Below are positions 4,068 to 5,600 of a stretch of 5,600 nucleotides of DNA, piece after piece. Positions within the stretch are counted from its first letter, which is position 1. Every line of letters begins with the position of its first letter. Position numbers and translations under genes: made by a program. The DNA is from an uncultured Lachnospiraceae bacterium (GTDB lineage Bacteria; Bacillota_A; Clostridia; Lachnospirales; Lachnospiraceae): contig CADBQK010000432.1 of the NCBI GenBank assembly GCA_902796775.1, positions 1 through 5,600 of the forward strand, in the 5' to 3' direction. Below the pieces are notes generated by a model that was not told the origin of the DNA, did no database searches, and was given only the letters and a program-made list of their open reading frames with translations.

Positions 4068-5600
4068 TCAGTATCCCCAGCTGACGACTTCCCAGCCGCC
4101 GTCATCAGTCCTGGCCAGCCACCACTGGTAGTCTTCATATTCATGATCCGGTTCCCAGGCAAAATCGCCCTCTGCAGGAGTATGGAAACTGGACAGGAAC
4201 TCGCACACCTGTGTATAATTGCTTCCTTCGCTAAGAGAGTTCAGCCATTCCACATTCTCCTGGGTTCTGCACTCATCTCCTGCATAGCGCAGGGAATGAA
4301 GTTCGCAGCCCTCGAATGAAGCAAACTTACACTTGATCTGAATGACTGCTTCTTCCAGCTCCTCCTGCGAGTAGGCTGTGGAGCTGCCATAATCGATATC
4401 GACATCTGTTTCATTGACCGCGCCAAGAAATCCCTCCAGGGTAATTCCCTTGGACATGATTTCCTGGGCTTTTTCAACATCGTCAATATAGCGGATATGC
4501 CAGGGCTCATAACCATAGCCGGTGATATGCTCTTTATCTTTCAGATAGCGCAGGATAAAGCCATAATCAGCGAGCTTTGCATGAATTTTCTCCCAGATCT
4601 CGGGATACTGGATCATATCTTCATTCTGAGTAACATCCTGACCGTCAATGATCAGATAAAGATCAAGTGCCAGTCCTGTATGATGCTCCGAAAAGCCCGG
4701 AACCGCAACCGTCTTGGCGGCATAATCCGCACCATATTCTTCTGTGAATCGATCCATGATCTCCTGCTGCTTGGCAACACTCCGGCGGGCGGAATCCAGA
4801 TCCACAAATACACCCTCTGCTTCCAGAGCTTCTTTCAGCTTAAGATAGGCATCATAGGCCTTTTTCTCAACTTCTACCTCATCTCCCACAGTATTTGTCA
4901 TGGTAACGGTCTCCAGGCTATCCTCCCAGCCATCCGGCAGGGGGTTCAGCTTATTGACCAAGGCCAGGTAGTCAATCCCTTTCTTTGAAGATGTACCCGA
5001 AGATGCATCTGAGGAGGAATCTGAAGCTGCATCGTATTTTTTCACATCAAAGCGTGCATAGACAGGCTCAGGATCCAGATCCTGCCTGACTGCGATCATG
5101 AAATACACATCTTCGTCCACCTGGAACAGATATTTATAGCAGCCGCCCTCCCCTTCATTGAATTTGACGCCTCCATCGACTTCTGTAAAACTATCGTAAT
5201 TCTTGTACTCCGCTACATTCTCGTCATATTCATCTTTGCTGATCACATAACCGTAAGCAGATGCCTCATTATTCTTATCATCATCCGGTCCCCAGAAATA
5301 AACCGCTCCACTGCCAAAATCTGCAGACCATCCATCACGCAGATCCAGTGTCACAACGGCTTTCAGACCTTCAAAATCAAAGGTATGCGTCAGCGTCTGT
5401 TCCTCACTGCCGCTTTCATCTTCCACCACACTCTCCTCGATATCGGATGCCTCCGGGATTTCTTCGCTTTCCTGTACACCGACAGCAGATTCAGATTCAG
5501 CGATTGCCGTTTCAGCAGAATCCATTTCCGCTGCTTCTGTTTCCGGGGCTTGCGTTTCCGCTGCAGAGCTTGCCGGAGCAGCCGTACTCCCGGAACCGCA
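4068..5600 (-). CDS. VanY-type D-alanyl-D-alanine carboxypeptidase lipoprotein, 5' end outside window
   Basis: The frame is open from the window edge to the TGA at 4068-4070, giving 510 residues. The first codon in view is Cys (5598-5600), followed by GSGSTAAPASSAAETQ, which looks like a lipoprotein just after its lipobox. Counting this Cys as 1, residues 1-70 are an acidic linker. Residues about 70-190 form a module rich in predicted strands, and 190-208 are a Ser/Asp linker. Residues about 208-375 are the M15B peptidase domain. Its motifs are SARRSVAKQ (270-278), SEHHTGLALD with zinc ligands His306 and Asp313, and EPWHIRY with Glu365 and zinc ligand His368. Residues about 386-510 are a further domain ending in Trp-rich WEVVSWGY. 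The enzyme would trim D-Ala from peptidoglycan stems at the outer membrane face. The vanY label is a family name only; no other vancomycin-resistance gene is seen. The ATG at 5523-5525 is internal. Confidence 0.9.
   Translation of the reverse strand, partial: CGSGSTAAPASSAAETQAPETEAAEMDSAETAIAESESAVGVQESEEIPEASDIEESVVEDESGSEEQTLTHTFDFEGLKAVVTLDLRDGWSADFGSGAVYFWGPDDDKNNEASAYGYVISKDEYDENVAEYKNYDSFTEVDGGVKFNEGEGGCYKYLFQVDEDVYFMIAVRQDLDPEPVYARFDVKKYDAASDSSSDASSGTSSKKGIDYLALVNKLNPLPDGWEDSLETVTMTNTVGDEVEVEKKAYDAYLKLKEALEAEGVFVDLDSARRSVAKQQEIMDRFTEEYGADYAAKTVAVPGFSEHHTGLALDLYLIIDGQDVTQNEDMIQYPEIWEKIHAKLADYGFILRYLKDKEHITGYGYEPWHIRYIDDVEKAQEIMSKGITLEGFLGAVNETDVDIDYGSSTAYSQEELEEAVIQIKCKFASFEGCELHSLRYAGDECRTQENVEWLNSLSEGSNYTQVCEFLSSFHTPAEGDFAWEPDHEYEDYQWWLARTDDGGWEVVSWGY

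Noticed and set aside
4497..4988. Plus-strand frame of 163 codons opposite the VanY gene
   Set aside because: Antisense shadow of the peptidase domain; no ribosome site or family motif.
4068..5600. Vancomycin-resistance gene cluster
   Set aside because: VanY-family peptidases are common cell-wall enzymes. No vanR/S, vanH, vanA/B or vanX gene is in the window.

Overview
The window holds five protein-coding genes, all on the minus strand. In transcription order (right to left) they are: a secreted VanY-type D,D-carboxypeptidase lipoprotein cut by the right edge, an alpha/beta hydrolase, a STAS-domain anti-sigma-factor antagonist, a PreA-type dihydropyrimidine dehydrogenase with an extra N-terminal iron-sulfur domain, and a COG4947-like esterase. 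Strong GGAGG Shine-Dalgarno sites, sigmaA-type promoters, a SpoIIAA/RsbV-like STAS protein and an acidic Ser/Glu-rich linker on a VanY lipoprotein all suggest a Gram-positive Clostridia-type Bacillota, perhaps Lachnospiraceae. That placement is inference; no marker gene is present.

Right part (3744-5600). The VanY reading frame is open to the last base, and the last codon is a Cys followed by a Gly/Ser/Ala/Glu-rich stretch. The signal peptide and start therefore lie just outside the window, and the Cys is probably the lipidated +1 residue. The 324-base gap after this gene is not plain spacer. It holds a likely promoter for the hydrolase, a 10-bp palindrome at the expected transcription start, about four copies of a 24-bp tandem repeat and a perfect 15-bp hairpin.

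Middle (2545-3059). A good sigmaA-like promoter with a duplicated 12-bp leader segment precedes the STAS gene. The dihydropyrimidine dehydrogenase gene follows 77 bases later with no visible terminator, so the two are probably one transcript. The enzyme joins the Fe-S domain normally found at the start of PreT to a full PreA, but lacks the FAD/NAD(P)H domains of PreT. Its electron donor must come from elsewhere.

Left part (1-1050). A 13-unit, 8-bp-period degenerate tandem repeat begins just after the preA stop codon. A shorter 6-bp-period pyrimidine-rich repeat follows in front of the esterase gene.

No mobile element, tRNA, rRNA or CRISPR array was seen. I do not see a single clear pathway linking the five genes. 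The most unusual features are the rearranged PreA and the fact that every long intergenic gap carries its own tandem repeat.
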